Positions 11,223-19,585 of a stretch of DNA of 42,404 nucleotides are shown piece after piece. The DNA lies in the NCBI GenBank assembly GCA_905234465.1, contig CAJOHU010000007.1, positions 1 to 42,404 of the forward strand, read 5' to 3'. Numbering within the stretch: the first letter of the stretch is position 1; the number at the start of each line of letters is the position of its first letter. This stretch comes from an uncultured Alphaproteobacteria bacterium (GTDB taxonomy: Bacteria; Pseudomonadota; Alphaproteobacteria; Rs-D84). The notes under the pieces were generated by a model that saw only the letters and a program-made list of their open reading frames with translations, did no database searches and was not told the DNA's origin. A program made the position numbers and the translations under genes.

Positions 11223-11420
11223 TTTTACCCTTACTTCTTGGTTCATACGATAAACATATAAACCAACACTTGTTAAACTTTCCATCCGGTTTCCCGGGAT
11301 GGGACCATTTCCTGTCCCAAAGAATCTTCTTTGTCTATGATGGAAATTAAGCGTTTTGTTCGCACCATCAGTCTTGGACAGAAATCTTGTTTGCGGTTTG
11401 TGACAGACGCCACAAACCAC
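11223..11420 (-). promoter_or_regulatory. Probable ribosomal protein L10 leader (rplJL autoregulation)
   Basis: About 200-nt structured non-coding gap between rplA and rplJ with complementary segments (e.g. GGGACAGGAAATGGTCCC, CATCCCGGGAAACCGGATG); position matches known L10 leaders. Confidence 0.6.
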
Positions 11421-11425
11421 ATATT

Positions 11426-12100
11426 TTATTTTGCATCAATGTGCAAACCCGGACCCTGGGTCGTTGCAACCGCAATCCCCAAGATGTATTGACCCTTGGT
11501 TGATGCCGGTTTTACCTTTTTCAACTGGTCAACCAACGCATTCGCGTTTTCAACCAATTTTTCGGTCGGGAAAGACATTTTACCAATACCTGCGTGAATG
11601 ATACCGTTCTTTTCTGCACGATATTCAATCTGACCCGCCTTGGCATTGGCAACCGCCGCCGCCACATCGTTTGTCACCGTACCCAATTTCGGGTTAGGCA
11701 TCAAACCTTTTGGTCCCAAAACACGTGCAACTTTGGACATTTTCGGCATCATATCAGGTGTTGCAATAACACGGTCAAAATCAATCTGACCGGATGCAAC
11801 CTTTTCAATTAAATCTTCGCCACCAACGATGTCTGCGCCCGCTTTCTTGGCTTCATCTGCTTTATCGTTTGTGAACACCGCAACGCGAACCTTTTTGCCC
11901 GTGCCGTTTGGCAAAGACAACATTCCACGAATGTTCTGGTCGGCCTTGGTCACATCAATAGACAAACGTATCGCAATTTCCAATGTTTCATCAAATTTCT
12001 TTGATGCAAACGGACGCAATGCATCAATTGCCTCGGCAAAAGAGTATGTTTTTGCGGTATCTAAATCCGCCCATGTTTTTTGTCTTTTTGTAATTTTCAT
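11426..12100 (-). CDS. rplA: 50S ribosomal protein L1
   Basis: 224 aa, MKITKRQKTWADLDTAKTYSFAEAIDAL...; ARVLGPKGLMPNPKLGTVT motif. Confidence 0.97.
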   Translation of the reverse strand: MKITKRQKTWADLDTAKTYSFAEAIDALRPFASKKFDETLEIAIRLSIDVTKADQNIRGMLSLPNGTGKKVRVAVFTNDKADEAKKAGADIVGGEDLIEKVASGQIDFDRVIATPDMMPKMSKVARVLGPKGLMPNPKLGTVTNDVAAAVANAKAGQIEYRAEKNGIIHAGIGKMSFPTEKLVENANALVDQLKKVKPASTKGQYILGIAVATTQGPGLHIDAK

Positions 12101-12103
12101 GGC

Positions 12104-12535
12104 TTATTCCTCCACCTTTACGCCCATTGAACGGCATTGACCTGCAACGATGTTCATCGCAGATTCAATGGTAGAGCAATTCAAGTCCGGCATTTTATTT
12201 TCCGCAATTTCTTTAATCTGGGCCTTGGTGATTGTACCAACAAAGTCACGACCCGGTTTATGCGAACCAATTTTCAATTTCAACGCCTTTTTAATATAGT
12301 AAGAAACCGGCGGCAGTTTCATAATAAATTCAAAACTGCGGTCCGTATAGACGGTGATTATGCACGGAATTGGCATACCCGGTTCTTTGTCAGACGTTTT
12401 ATCATTAAACTGTTTGCAGAATTCGGCGATATTAACACCCGCCGCACCCAACGCCGGTCCAATTGGTGGCGCAGGATTCGCCTGTTTTGCGGGGACGACC
12501 AATTTTACAATCCCCTTAAGTTCTTTTTTTGCCAT
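12104..12535 (-). CDS. rplK: 50S ribosomal protein L11
   Basis: 143 aa, [28 protein letters not shown]. Confidence 0.98.
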   Translation of the reverse strand: MAKKELKGIVKLVVPAKQANPAPPIGPALGAAGVNIAEFCKQFNDKTSDKEPGMPIPCIITVYTDRSFEFIMKLPPVSYYIKKALKLKIGSHKPGRDFVGTITKAQIKEIAENKMPDLNCSTIESAMNIVAGQCRSMGVKVEE

Positions 12536-12542
12536 TTTTCAT

Positions 12543-12633
12543 CCTTTTTTTTGTTTTTGGATTCGTGGTGCGATGTGGCGCATCTACCACGGTTTAATTT
12601 GCATGCCTTTCACATGCCCGCCGGAAAGCCCGG
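12543..12633 (-). promoter_or_regulatory. Structured leader upstream of rplK (candidate L1/L11 operon autoregulatory element)
   Basis: Reverse strand CCGGGCTTTCCGGCGGGCATGTGAAAGGCATGCAAATTAAACCGTGGTAGATGCGCCACATCGCACCACG with CGTGGT/ACCACG pairing. Confidence 0.35.
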
Positions 12634-13170
12634 TTAAACCCTTTCAACCTGTTCAAAATCCAGTGAAACACTGGTTTCGCGGCCAAACACTAAAATCGTG
12701 ACAGTCATTTTCTGTTTCACATTATCAACTTCGGATACAACACCATTGAAATTCGCAAAAGGCCCATCAATAACATGAACTTCTTGACCGACTTCGTATA
12801 CCATATCATCTGGAACAGTACTGCCTTCTTCTACCTGTTTCAACAGACGGCGCGCTTCTTCTTCGCTGACCGCCACAGGTTTTTGGCGCGCACCCAAGAA
12901 CATTACAACCTGGGGCATTAATTTTACCAAAGAAAATGTTTCATTATTCATAACCATTTGAACAACGATATATCCCGGAAAGAATTTTTTTTCTGTTTTG
13001 ACGCGTTTGCCTGCCTTGATTTCCGTGACTTCGCGTGTAGGTACCAAAATTTCCCCAAAATACGCGTTCAGACGACGTTTATCAATCTGTTCACGCAAGT
13101 TCCGTGCGACCTTATCTTCGCAGCCCGTATGAACATTCACAACAAACCATTGCATCTTATCTTCCATCAT
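12634..13170 (-). CDS. nusG: Transcription termination/antitermination protein NusG
   Basis: MMEDKMQWFVVNVHTGCEDKVARNLREQ...; start trimmed to 13170, preceded by AAAGGAAATA. Confidence 0.95.
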   Translation of the reverse strand: MMEDKMQWFVVNVHTGCEDKVARNLREQIDKRRLNAYFGEILVPTREVTEIKAGKRVKTEKKFFPGYIVVQMVMNNETFSLVKLMPQVVMFLGARQKPVAVSEEEARRLLKQVEEGSTVPDDMVYEVGQEVHVIDGPFANFNGVVSEVDNVKQKMTVTILVFGRETSVSLDFEQVERV

Positions 13171-13195
13171 TATTTCCTTTGGCAAACGTATCCAT

Positions 13196-13375
13196 TTAGA
13201 AAATCCAACCAACCAGTGCGTTCAAAATACTGTCCACGACAAAGAAAAACAGTGCCGCAAGTCCAGAAAACACCAGAATCACAATGGTTGCACGCACAAC
13301 ATCAGAACGGGTTGGCCAAACAATTTTGAACCATTCTGACCGTACACCGCGTATAAAATCTGTTATTTTTTTCAT
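13196..13375 (-). CDS. secE: Protein translocase subunit SecE
   Basis: 59 aa, below the ORF-track cutoff: MKKITDFIRGVRSEWFKIVWPTRSDVVRATIVILVFSGLAALFFFVVDSILNALVGWIF*. Confidence 0.95.
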   Translation of the reverse strand: MKKITDFIRGVRSEWFKIVWPTRSDVVRATIVILVFSGLAALFFFVVDSILNALVGWIF

Positions 13376-13427
13376 TGATGCACCAATTTCCTTAATTTAT
13401 TTAATACCCGGTGTCCACCCCAGAATA

Positions 13428-13501
13428 TGGCAGGGGCAGAAGGAATCGAACCCTCATCTGCGGTTTTGGAGACCGATGTTCTACCATTGAACCATGCCCC
13501 T
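13428..13501 (-). tRNA. tRNA-Trp (CCA anticodon), 3' CCA encoded
   Basis: Reverse strand AGGGGCATGGTTCAATGGTAGAACATCGGTCTCCAAAACCGCAGATGAGGGTTCGATTCCTTCTGCCCCTGCCA; 7-bp acceptor stem, T-loop GGTTCGATTCC. Confidence 0.95.
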
Positions 13502-13566
13502 GAATCCACGACAAACCCGCGCATTTCTACGCATTTGGTCCGAACGCACACCCGATATTCTGACAA

Positions 13567-13594
13567 AGATTAGCACAGTTTATCAGAAAATCAA
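13567..13594 (-). promoter_or_regulatory. Promoter of the tRNA-Trp-secE-nusG unit
   Basis: Reverse strand TTGATT-N16-TAATCT upstream of the tRNA. Confidence 0.45.
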
Positions 13595-13761
13595 GCGCAA
13601 ATATTATAAATATTTTGCAAATCTGATGCAAGGCTTTTTTTATTGATTAATGGTCAATATAAAAATGGATTATTTATTGGTTTCGCCACAACATGAATAC
13701 CTGTTTATATTATTGCAATTTTGATTGTTTTGTGATGATTCTTTTTTTATTAAAAAAACAC

Positions 13762-13791
13762 TTGCATTGGGTGCGAGAATTTTTCTACAAT
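13762..13791 (+). promoter_or_regulatory. Promoter of the VirB8/9/10-like operon
   Basis: TTGCAT-N18-TACAAT. Confidence 0.5.
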
Positions 13792-13818
13792 CGTTCTAAG
13801 TAAAGGGAGAATTGTACC

Positions 13819-14478
13819 TTGCAAAACCGCATAGAACCGTCTATTTTATTGTCAAGACTGCTTATTTTTGTGTTCGCCGGAACGGTGGTTGTGCTGTTTG
13901 TGTTGTTCATGACACTGGGCAAAATTTTTCCCTTAAACCGTCCAGAGGTTTTCTTTATAACCACGAAACCAGAAAGTGCGTCTGTGGTTATGGTGAACGA
14001 ATTGCCACCGAATAATCAGAACTTGGAAGAATACAAACAAGCGTTTGTTATGGAATACATTCGTGCACGGAACGAAATTGAAAATAACACATCCACAATG
14101 CGTCAAAAATGGGGCGCTGCGGATGGTGTTGTGGCGGCATGGTCTGATGCAAATGTTTATACTGCGTTTCGGAAAACGGGACTGTATAATGCGATTATGC
14201 GCGATTATCCGGAATTTGAGTTTAAATGCACCGTTAATTTCCGTGGGCGTCCGTTGCCATTGATGAACAATAAATATACTGTAAAATTTGAATACTATTG
14301 TTCAGATAACAATGGACAAACCGATAAAAAAGATTATACAATCGTTGTTGGATTATCTGTAAACGATAATGCGCAGATAAAGTGGGGCGAACGTTTGAAT
14401 AACCCATTGGGCATCCGGGTTTCACAGTATACTGTTGAAGGTGGTGGTGACCCACTGGATACTGTTTACAGACAGTAA
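13819..14478 (+). CDS. VirB8/TrbF/DotI-like inner-membrane type IV secretion protein (TTG start)
   Basis: 219 aa; one N-terminal TM; NPLGIRVSQYTVE near the C-terminus, similar to the VirB8-type NPxG motif; directly upstream of VirB9/VirB10-like genes; SD GGGAGA. Confidence 0.75.
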   Translation: MQNRIEPSILLSRLLIFVFAGTVVVLFVLFMTLGKIFPLNRPEVFFITTKPESASVVMVNELPPNNQNLEEYKQAFVMEYIRARNEIENNTSTMRQKWGAADGVVAAWSDANVYTAFRKTGLYNAIMRDYPEFEFKCTVNFRGRPLPLMNNKYTVKFEYYCSDNNGQTDKKDYTIVVGLSVNDNAQIKWGERLNNPLGIRVSQYTVEGGGDPLDTVYRQ

Positions 14479-14506
14479 ATATATATAGAAAGGCAAGGAA
14501 AAGAAA

Positions 14507-16063
14507 ATGACAATATCAAAATTATTTTGTGTAAAGATACCTTTGATTGGCGCACTGTGTGCAACTTTTGCGTTTAACGCGGTTGCCACAAATTACGGCG
14601 TTCAACGCGCATGGGACAATCCAAATGCCAACATGACATCGGGCAGTATTAAGCCAGGATATGCCCAGTTATCTTGGGATGCGGGAACCGTATTGCCGAT
14701 AAAATTGCGCAACGGTATGGTCACTATGGTAAATTTGCCAAATGGCGAACAAATAGAAGACGCGATTGTTGGTAATGATGGTTTCTTTTCCATTGATGCG
14801 ACCCAGGGTGGGCGTACGATGTATATCACGCCTGCACCTGATAATATGGGATCTGATACGAATCTGATTGTGACGGGTAAATCGGGGAATGTTTATACGT
14901 TCTATCTGCGCAGCGAACCGTCAAACGCATCGGAAATCACATATTCCCAGGTGGATGTTGTTTTGGATGGTGGCGCGCGTTTGCCGTCATCTATGACGGT
15001 GGCAAACACACCAAGTGGCGGCACAATGAATTCTATATTCAAAAAAACACCTGCAAAAAGCGGCACAGTTGGTGTTGATGGCGAAGATTATGATTGGATA
15101 AAAACAATGAAAATTGACCCGTCTGAATTCCGCTTTGATTTAGATATATTCGTTCCAAACCCAGATGACTATGTCATTGCGCCGGAACGCGTGTGGCGTG
15201 ACCGTGTGTTCACATACATTGATTTTGGTGACAAGGTAATTTCCATGACCCAACGTCCGGTCGTATCACTGTTAGTAGAAGGTGGTGAATCGCCGGTTGG
15301 TTTCCGCACAGATGGTGAAGACGGCAGATTATTAATTGTAGAAGCCGTAGGCGATATGGTATTACGCAGTGGTCAACGCATTGTGTGTATTAAAAAGCGT
15401 TCTAAACCATTCTTGATTGCCGATACCGCCAGTGTTATGGCTTTGGCCGAAGCAAATGTTGCACAAAGTATGTTATCCGGGCAGTCGCTTAACAACGTGT
15501 TGTATACCGCAGATCAAGTCGCAATACAAAACGGATACGGTAATTACACAACAACACCGATATACATAAATGATATGCCCCAAAATAATGGTGGCATACA
15601 AATGAGTATTCCGGGGACGGCGCAACCGGGTGCGATGATGATAAATATGTACGGCACCCCAAATGGTGGCACATCAAATGGTCTTTCAATGTTGCCAACG
15701 GTGCGCGATACAGCGGGTGCGTATTTGCCGGGATCTAATATACCACTAATAACCACATCCCAGGGCGGTATTGCAGTTGAATTGCGTTCAGATACCAGTG
15801 TCAAGGCATTGGATGATTACTGGGCAGATTTGATGGCACGTTTCAGTGGAAATGATGGTCAAGGTTTACTAACAAAATACAAAGATAATGTGTTTTATGC
15901 AGTAGATGAACAGGGGGTCGGTGAATTGGGTGCAACATCTTCGGCGGCACGTCTGTACCGGTTGCGCATAGGACCGATGCCGGATATTGATACCGCACAA
16001 AAACTTTGTGACCAGTTATTAAAGTTCAGTGGTGCCAGTTGTCAAGTTGTTAGAATTCAATAA
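14507..16063 (+). CDS. VirB9/CagX/DotH-like type IV secretion outer-core protein with C-terminal SPOR domain
   Basis: 518 aa; signal peptide; MVNLPNGEQIEDAIVGNDGFFSI...SDTNLIVTGKSGNVYTFYLRSE (VirB9 N-domain-like); RVWRDRVFTYIDFGDK...LRSGQRIVCI (C-domain-like); last about 99 aa match a SPOR domain. Confidence 0.8.
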   Translation: MTISKLFCVKIPLIGALCATFAFNAVATNYGVQRAWDNPNANMTSGSIKPGYAQLSWDAGTVLPIKLRNGMVTMVNLPNGEQIEDAIVGNDGFFSIDATQGGRTMYITPAPDNMGSDTNLIVTGKSGNVYTFYLRSEPSNASEITYSQVDVVLDGGARLPSSMTVANTPSGGTMNSIFKKTPAKSGTVGVDGEDYDWIKTMKIDPSEFRFDLDIFVPNPDDYVIAPERVWRDRVFTYIDFGDKVISMTQRPVVSLLVEGGESPVGFRTDGEDGRLLIVEAVGDMVLRSGQRIVCIKKRSKPFLIADTASVMALAEANVAQSMLSGQSLNNVLYTADQVAIQNGYGNYTTTPIYINDMPQNNGGIQMSIPGTAQPGAMMINMYGTPNGGTSNGLSMLPTVRDTAGAYLPGSNIPLITTSQGGIAVELRSDTSVKALDDYWADLMARFSGNDGQGLLTKYKDNVFYAVDEQGVGELGATSSAARLYRLRIGPMPDIDTAQKLCDQLLKFSGASCQVVRIQ

Positions 16064-16081
16064 TTAAGATGGGCGGGTGTT

Positions 16082-18547
16082 ATGAATAAAATCGGAGAGC
16101 AATTTTCAGAATTTCGCAAAACCACACCACGGTATATTCAATGGATATTGTTGGTTGCGGCCATCGTGATTGTGGTTGTATTGTTGATATTACTGGTTGG
16201 TGGGCGTAAAGCACAACGGATTAAAATTGCACCCGATTCTTTGCCCCCAACCCCGGAATTGATTATCACACCAAGTGGACCAATTGATTGGTCTGATACG
16301 GTTGTGGGTGAAGTACGCGAAGAGGAATTTTCTGTTTCCGCAAATACGCGTGTCCAAATTACCAATATTGTTGTACATGTAGAAGGCGATACCAATGATG
16401 CAGTTGGAATATCTACAACAGACACTTGCAAAAATGATCAAAACATTATTGATGCGAATGCACCATGCACAATTAACATAAAGTTTCGCCCAGAACACAC
16501 TATCAATAATACTGATGCGAATGTCGCAATTACGTGGAGTACATTTGAAACAGGTGCTGTAATTGATAACCCCAATGCTATAACACTGGTCATTGGCGCA
16601 CGCGAAAAACCGACTGCGCGGAATGATGTAATAAAACCAGAACCCGAGCCAGTTTATGAAGAGCCTGAATTTTTTGAATACGAAACAGATTTTCAAAAAG
16701 ATTTGAATGATATTGCGGCGCCAATTGATTTTGAACAACAAACATATGAACCATATGAAGTGCCCGATATTGCACCCGTAACGCCACGTAATGTATTCAA
16801 AAATAATTGTTCCAATTTCGCGTTTCCGGGATATAACACCGCCGGTATTCAAAGTGGTTGGATAAAACCAAAGGGCGGCGCATATTATTACCATCCATTT
16901 TCTGACATAGATTGTAATATGCCCACGGGTATCTATAATGCGGACACGGGATATATTATGGATATATCAAACCCAACGCGTAAAATTGGATCTGATTCGG
17001 AACATATTCGTTTTGTTGTATCTGACCGTATTCCACAACTTGGTGGTGGTGCAACGCGCCATGCCGTTATACGCGCAGAACAATTAACCGATACAGATAT
17101 GGACGCATTACAACTTAACACGCTGGCCAAACCATCTGCGGCAAAAAGTTTAAAGAATGTGCCCGCTAACCGTATAGAATTGAAAGAGGCGAAACGGACA
17201 ACTGAATTTATCGGTTATTCTAACGACAAAGGTGTTGTTTCAACACGTCCGTATGATCGCAGTTTTGTTTTGCGGCAATATAAGCCGATTCCGGCAACAA
17301 TCGTTTCGGATGTTCAGGCAGATTCAGAATTGTTAAAGGGGGGGTTGCCAGTACGTGCAACCGTTGATAGAAATGTGTATTCTGATAATGGACGCACAGT
17401 TATTATTCCAACAGGAACATTAATGTTAGGCTATGTGACCGGTGAATTACCAGGACCATACAAGGCGGTTGGGCGTATGCAAATAAAATGGTATCAATTT
17501 ATTCGTCCCGATGGCGTAGAATTTAATTTTCCAAAGACAGATAAACAACCTTTTGGTGCCGATTCCCAGGGTCGCAAAGGCGTTCCTGGTCACGGCAGCA
17601 CAGATTACCTGCAACAATTTGTATTGCCAATGTTAACCGCGATTGTGCCGGCAGCGGTAAATATGATTGCCCCAATATCTGATGCGTTTGTAAATCAAAT
17701 TGATTTGGACAACAATACAGTGGTTCAATCTGGCACGGTGCGTTCATCTGAATTGGCAAAAAATGAAATCATTACAGCGTGGAATAATGTCGCAACGAAA
17801 TTGTTGGTTGATTTAATGGATAATACAACCCCACCGTTTTCTATCGCCGCGGGTACACGTATAACTGTTTTCTCGCCGGTTGATTTATTCGTGACGTGCG
17901 GGGCGCCGGGAACAGATCCACGTAAATGCGCGATATTGGCATATGATGAGGATAAAGAAGGACGTCCCGACCGTGGCACCAAGGCAGACGATTTTAAAGA
18001 AACATCGGCAGATAAAAAAGAAGAATTGGTTGGTCAGGTTCGTTCTATGCTGGTTGCAAATATTAGTGAATTTTGCACCCCAGTCAAAGATACAAACGGC
18101 AAAGAAACCGGTGCCTATATGGCAGATATTGACGAACGGTCTACAATGGAAAAACGCGGTTATAATTTTAATACTGTTGATTTCTATTGTCGGTCTATGG
18201 GAACATACGATGCGATAAATAATGCAAAGCAAAAAGCATTATTTGAAAATCAGCAACAGCAAATGGCAAATATTAAAAATTCTGAGGATAAAACCGCATA
18301 TAATGAACAAATTTTGGGATTAAAATATAACGCAGATGGTTCTATACAAAATCCATTTAACAATAAATCTTCGGGTGCGGGCGCATCAAATACCACCCAA
18401 GAAATTTCTGTTGTCACGTGTGATGGTGGCGTGGCACCCGATATGAATGGGTGCTGCCCGGGTGAAACATACACCGATATGGGGGAACAAGGATTTAATT
18501 GTTGTCCGAATGCCGGTGGTGATTGTTTCCCACCAATAGAACTATAG
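16082..18547 (+). CDS. VirB10/TrbI/DotG-like type IV secretion protein
   Basis: 821 aa; single N-terminal TM; RATVDRNVYSDNGRTVIIPTGTLMLGYVTGELPGPYKAVGRMQIKWYQFIRPDGVEFNF and PPFSIAAGTRITVF are VirB10/TrbI signatures. Confidence 0.9.
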   Translation: MNKIGEQFSEFRKTTPRYIQWILLVAAIVIVVVLLILLVGGRKAQRIKIAPDSLPPTPELIITPSGPIDWSDTVVGEVREEEFSVSANTRVQITNIVVHVEGDTNDAVGISTTDTCKNDQNIIDANAPCTINIKFRPEHTINNTDANVAITWSTFETGAVIDNPNAITLVIGAREKPTARNDVIKPEPEPVYEEPEFFEYETDFQKDLNDIAAPIDFEQQTYEPYEVPDIAPVTPRNVFKNNCSNFAFPGYNTAGIQSGWIKPKGGAYYYHPFSDIDCNMPTGIYNADTGYIMDISNPTRKIGSDSEHIRFVVSDRIPQLGGGATRHAVIRAEQLTDTDMDALQLNTLAKPSAAKSLKNVPANRIELKEAKRTTEFIGYSNDKGVVSTRPYDRSFVLRQYKPIPATIVSDVQADSELLKGGLPVRATVDRNVYSDNGRTVIIPTGTLMLGYVTGELPGPYKAVGRMQIKWYQFIRPDGVEFNFPKTDKQPFGADSQGRKGVPGHGSTDYLQQFVLPMLTAIVPAAVNMIAPISDAFVNQIDLDNNTVVQSGTVRSSELAKNEIITAWNNVATKLLVDLMDNTTPPFSIAAGTRITVFSPVDLFVTCGAPGTDPRKCAILAYDEDKEGRPDRGTKADDFKETSADKKEELVGQVRSMLVANISEFCTPVKDTNGKETGAYMADIDERSTMEKRGYNFNTVDFYCRSMGTYDAINNAKQKALFENQQQQMANIKNSEDKTAYNEQILGLKYNADGSIQNPFNNKSSGAGASNTTQEISVVTCDGGVAPDMNGCCPGETYTDMGEQGFNCCPNAGGDCFPPIEL

Positions 18548-18568
18548 ACGGGCTTTGTAATTTTCACG

Positions 18569-18597
18569 GGGTCGCCAATTAATGGCGACTCTTTTTA
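18569..18597 (+). terminator. Rho-independent terminator after the VirB10-like gene
   Basis: GTCGCCA-ATTAA-TGGCGAC followed by TCTTTTTAT. Confidence 0.8.
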
Positions 18598-18655
18598 TAA
18601 ACCAAAAGGATAAAATATGACATAAATACACTTTCTGATGGGACCATAAATATTG

Positions 18656-18684
18656 GCGACGCAAATATTGCGTCGTTTTTTTTA
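18656..18684 (+). terminator. Second terminator-like hairpin
   Basis: GACGCAAATATTGCGTC followed by GTTTTTTTT. Confidence 0.7.
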
Positions 18685-18853
18685 TAACTCAATAAATTGG
18701 CGCGATTCGCAATAAACATACGCAAAACTTTACACGAATCGCAAATCTGCACACGATTTCAATTATTGGTTGTAATTGTTAACTTGGTCTATTACATAAT
18801 CTATAAAAAATCAAGAACGTCAAAGAAAAATAGAATAACAAGGAGAAAAAATT

Positions 18854-19198
18854 ATGACGGAATTACAAGCACAATACACCCCAGATAAATTTCAAAATGC
18901 TGAACAAATGTGGTTTTGGTTTTTATATTCTAAATCTGTACGCAACGACATTGGGCGCAACAATGGTCGTGATGCAACAAGGCGTGTATGCGAATTAGTA
19001 GATGTAGAAACATTGATTACCAAACTTTATTTATCAGGAAAATTAACCGATGCACATTTGTCTGTTATGAAAGAATTTGGCGACAGGTGCCGCGCCCCAC
19101 ACCAATACATATGGCGCGAAAATCATGCCGCCGCAATTTGGAACAGTGCAATGGATATACTGGATACTGCGGCACGTGAAAAAGGATGGATTGAATAA
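18854..19198 (+). CDS. Conserved hypothetical protein (114 aa)
   Basis: MTELQAQYTPDKFQNAEQMWFWFLYSKSVRNDIGR...; SD AAGGAG upstream; no family assigned by eye. Confidence 0.75.
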   Translation: MTELQAQYTPDKFQNAEQMWFWFLYSKSVRNDIGRNNGRDATRRVCELVDVETLITKLYLSGKLTDAHLSVMKEFGDRCRAPHQYIWRENHAAAIWNSAMDILDTAAREKGWIE

Positions 19199-19211
19199 TA
19201 AGGGAAAGACA

Positions 19212-19550
19212 ATGATTATAATTGCATTTGCACCTAAATCTTCAAAGATTTTACCAAACATATTTTGTAAGAATTTTAAACACTGCGCAATCATTGTGCG
19301 CGACAAACAAGATTTCATTCTGTACCAATTTTCCGGACATAACCGCGTCACAAAAATTATTATCCGTACGCGCGACATCCGTATACTTGGGGCGCACGGT
19401 TGGCGTTTTATCTATATGCCACGCGAAATAAAATCTGGGTTTAATCCAAACCGCGCATGGACGTGTGTCGGTATGGTTAAAAGTGCGATTGGTATGCGCA
19501 GACCACTTATACAGACACCTGATAGATTATATAAAAAATTGTGCGATTAA
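19212..19550 (+). CDS. Hypothetical protein, possible papain-like/NlpC-P60-type fold (112 aa)
   Basis: Start trimmed to MIIIAFAPKSSK (SD AGGGAAAG); His in KHCAIIV and Cys in WTCVGMVKSAIG...TPDRLYKKL suggest a Cys/His pair. Confidence 0.6.
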   Translation: MIIIAFAPKSSKILPNIFCKNFKHCAIIVRDKQDFILYQFSGHNRVTKIIIRTRDIRILGAHGWRFIYMPREIKSGFNPNRAWTCVGMVKSAIGMRRPLIQTPDRLYKKLCD

Positions 19551-19585
19551 ACAATCCTCACACTTCTGTGTGAGGATTGTTTTAC
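19551..19585. terminator. Bidirectional terminator between convergent genes
   Basis: ACAATCCTCACAC-TTCT-GTGTGAGGATTGT perfect 13-bp stem followed by TTTACTTTTT. Confidence 0.85.

Noticed and set aside
10781-11350. 189-aa plus-strand ORF
   Set aside because: Antisense to rplJ and the L10 leader.
16190-16894. 234-aa minus-strand ORF inside the VirB10-like gene
   Set aside because: Overlaps a well-supported CDS; odd Cys/Ile/Phe-rich composition typical of a shadow ORF.
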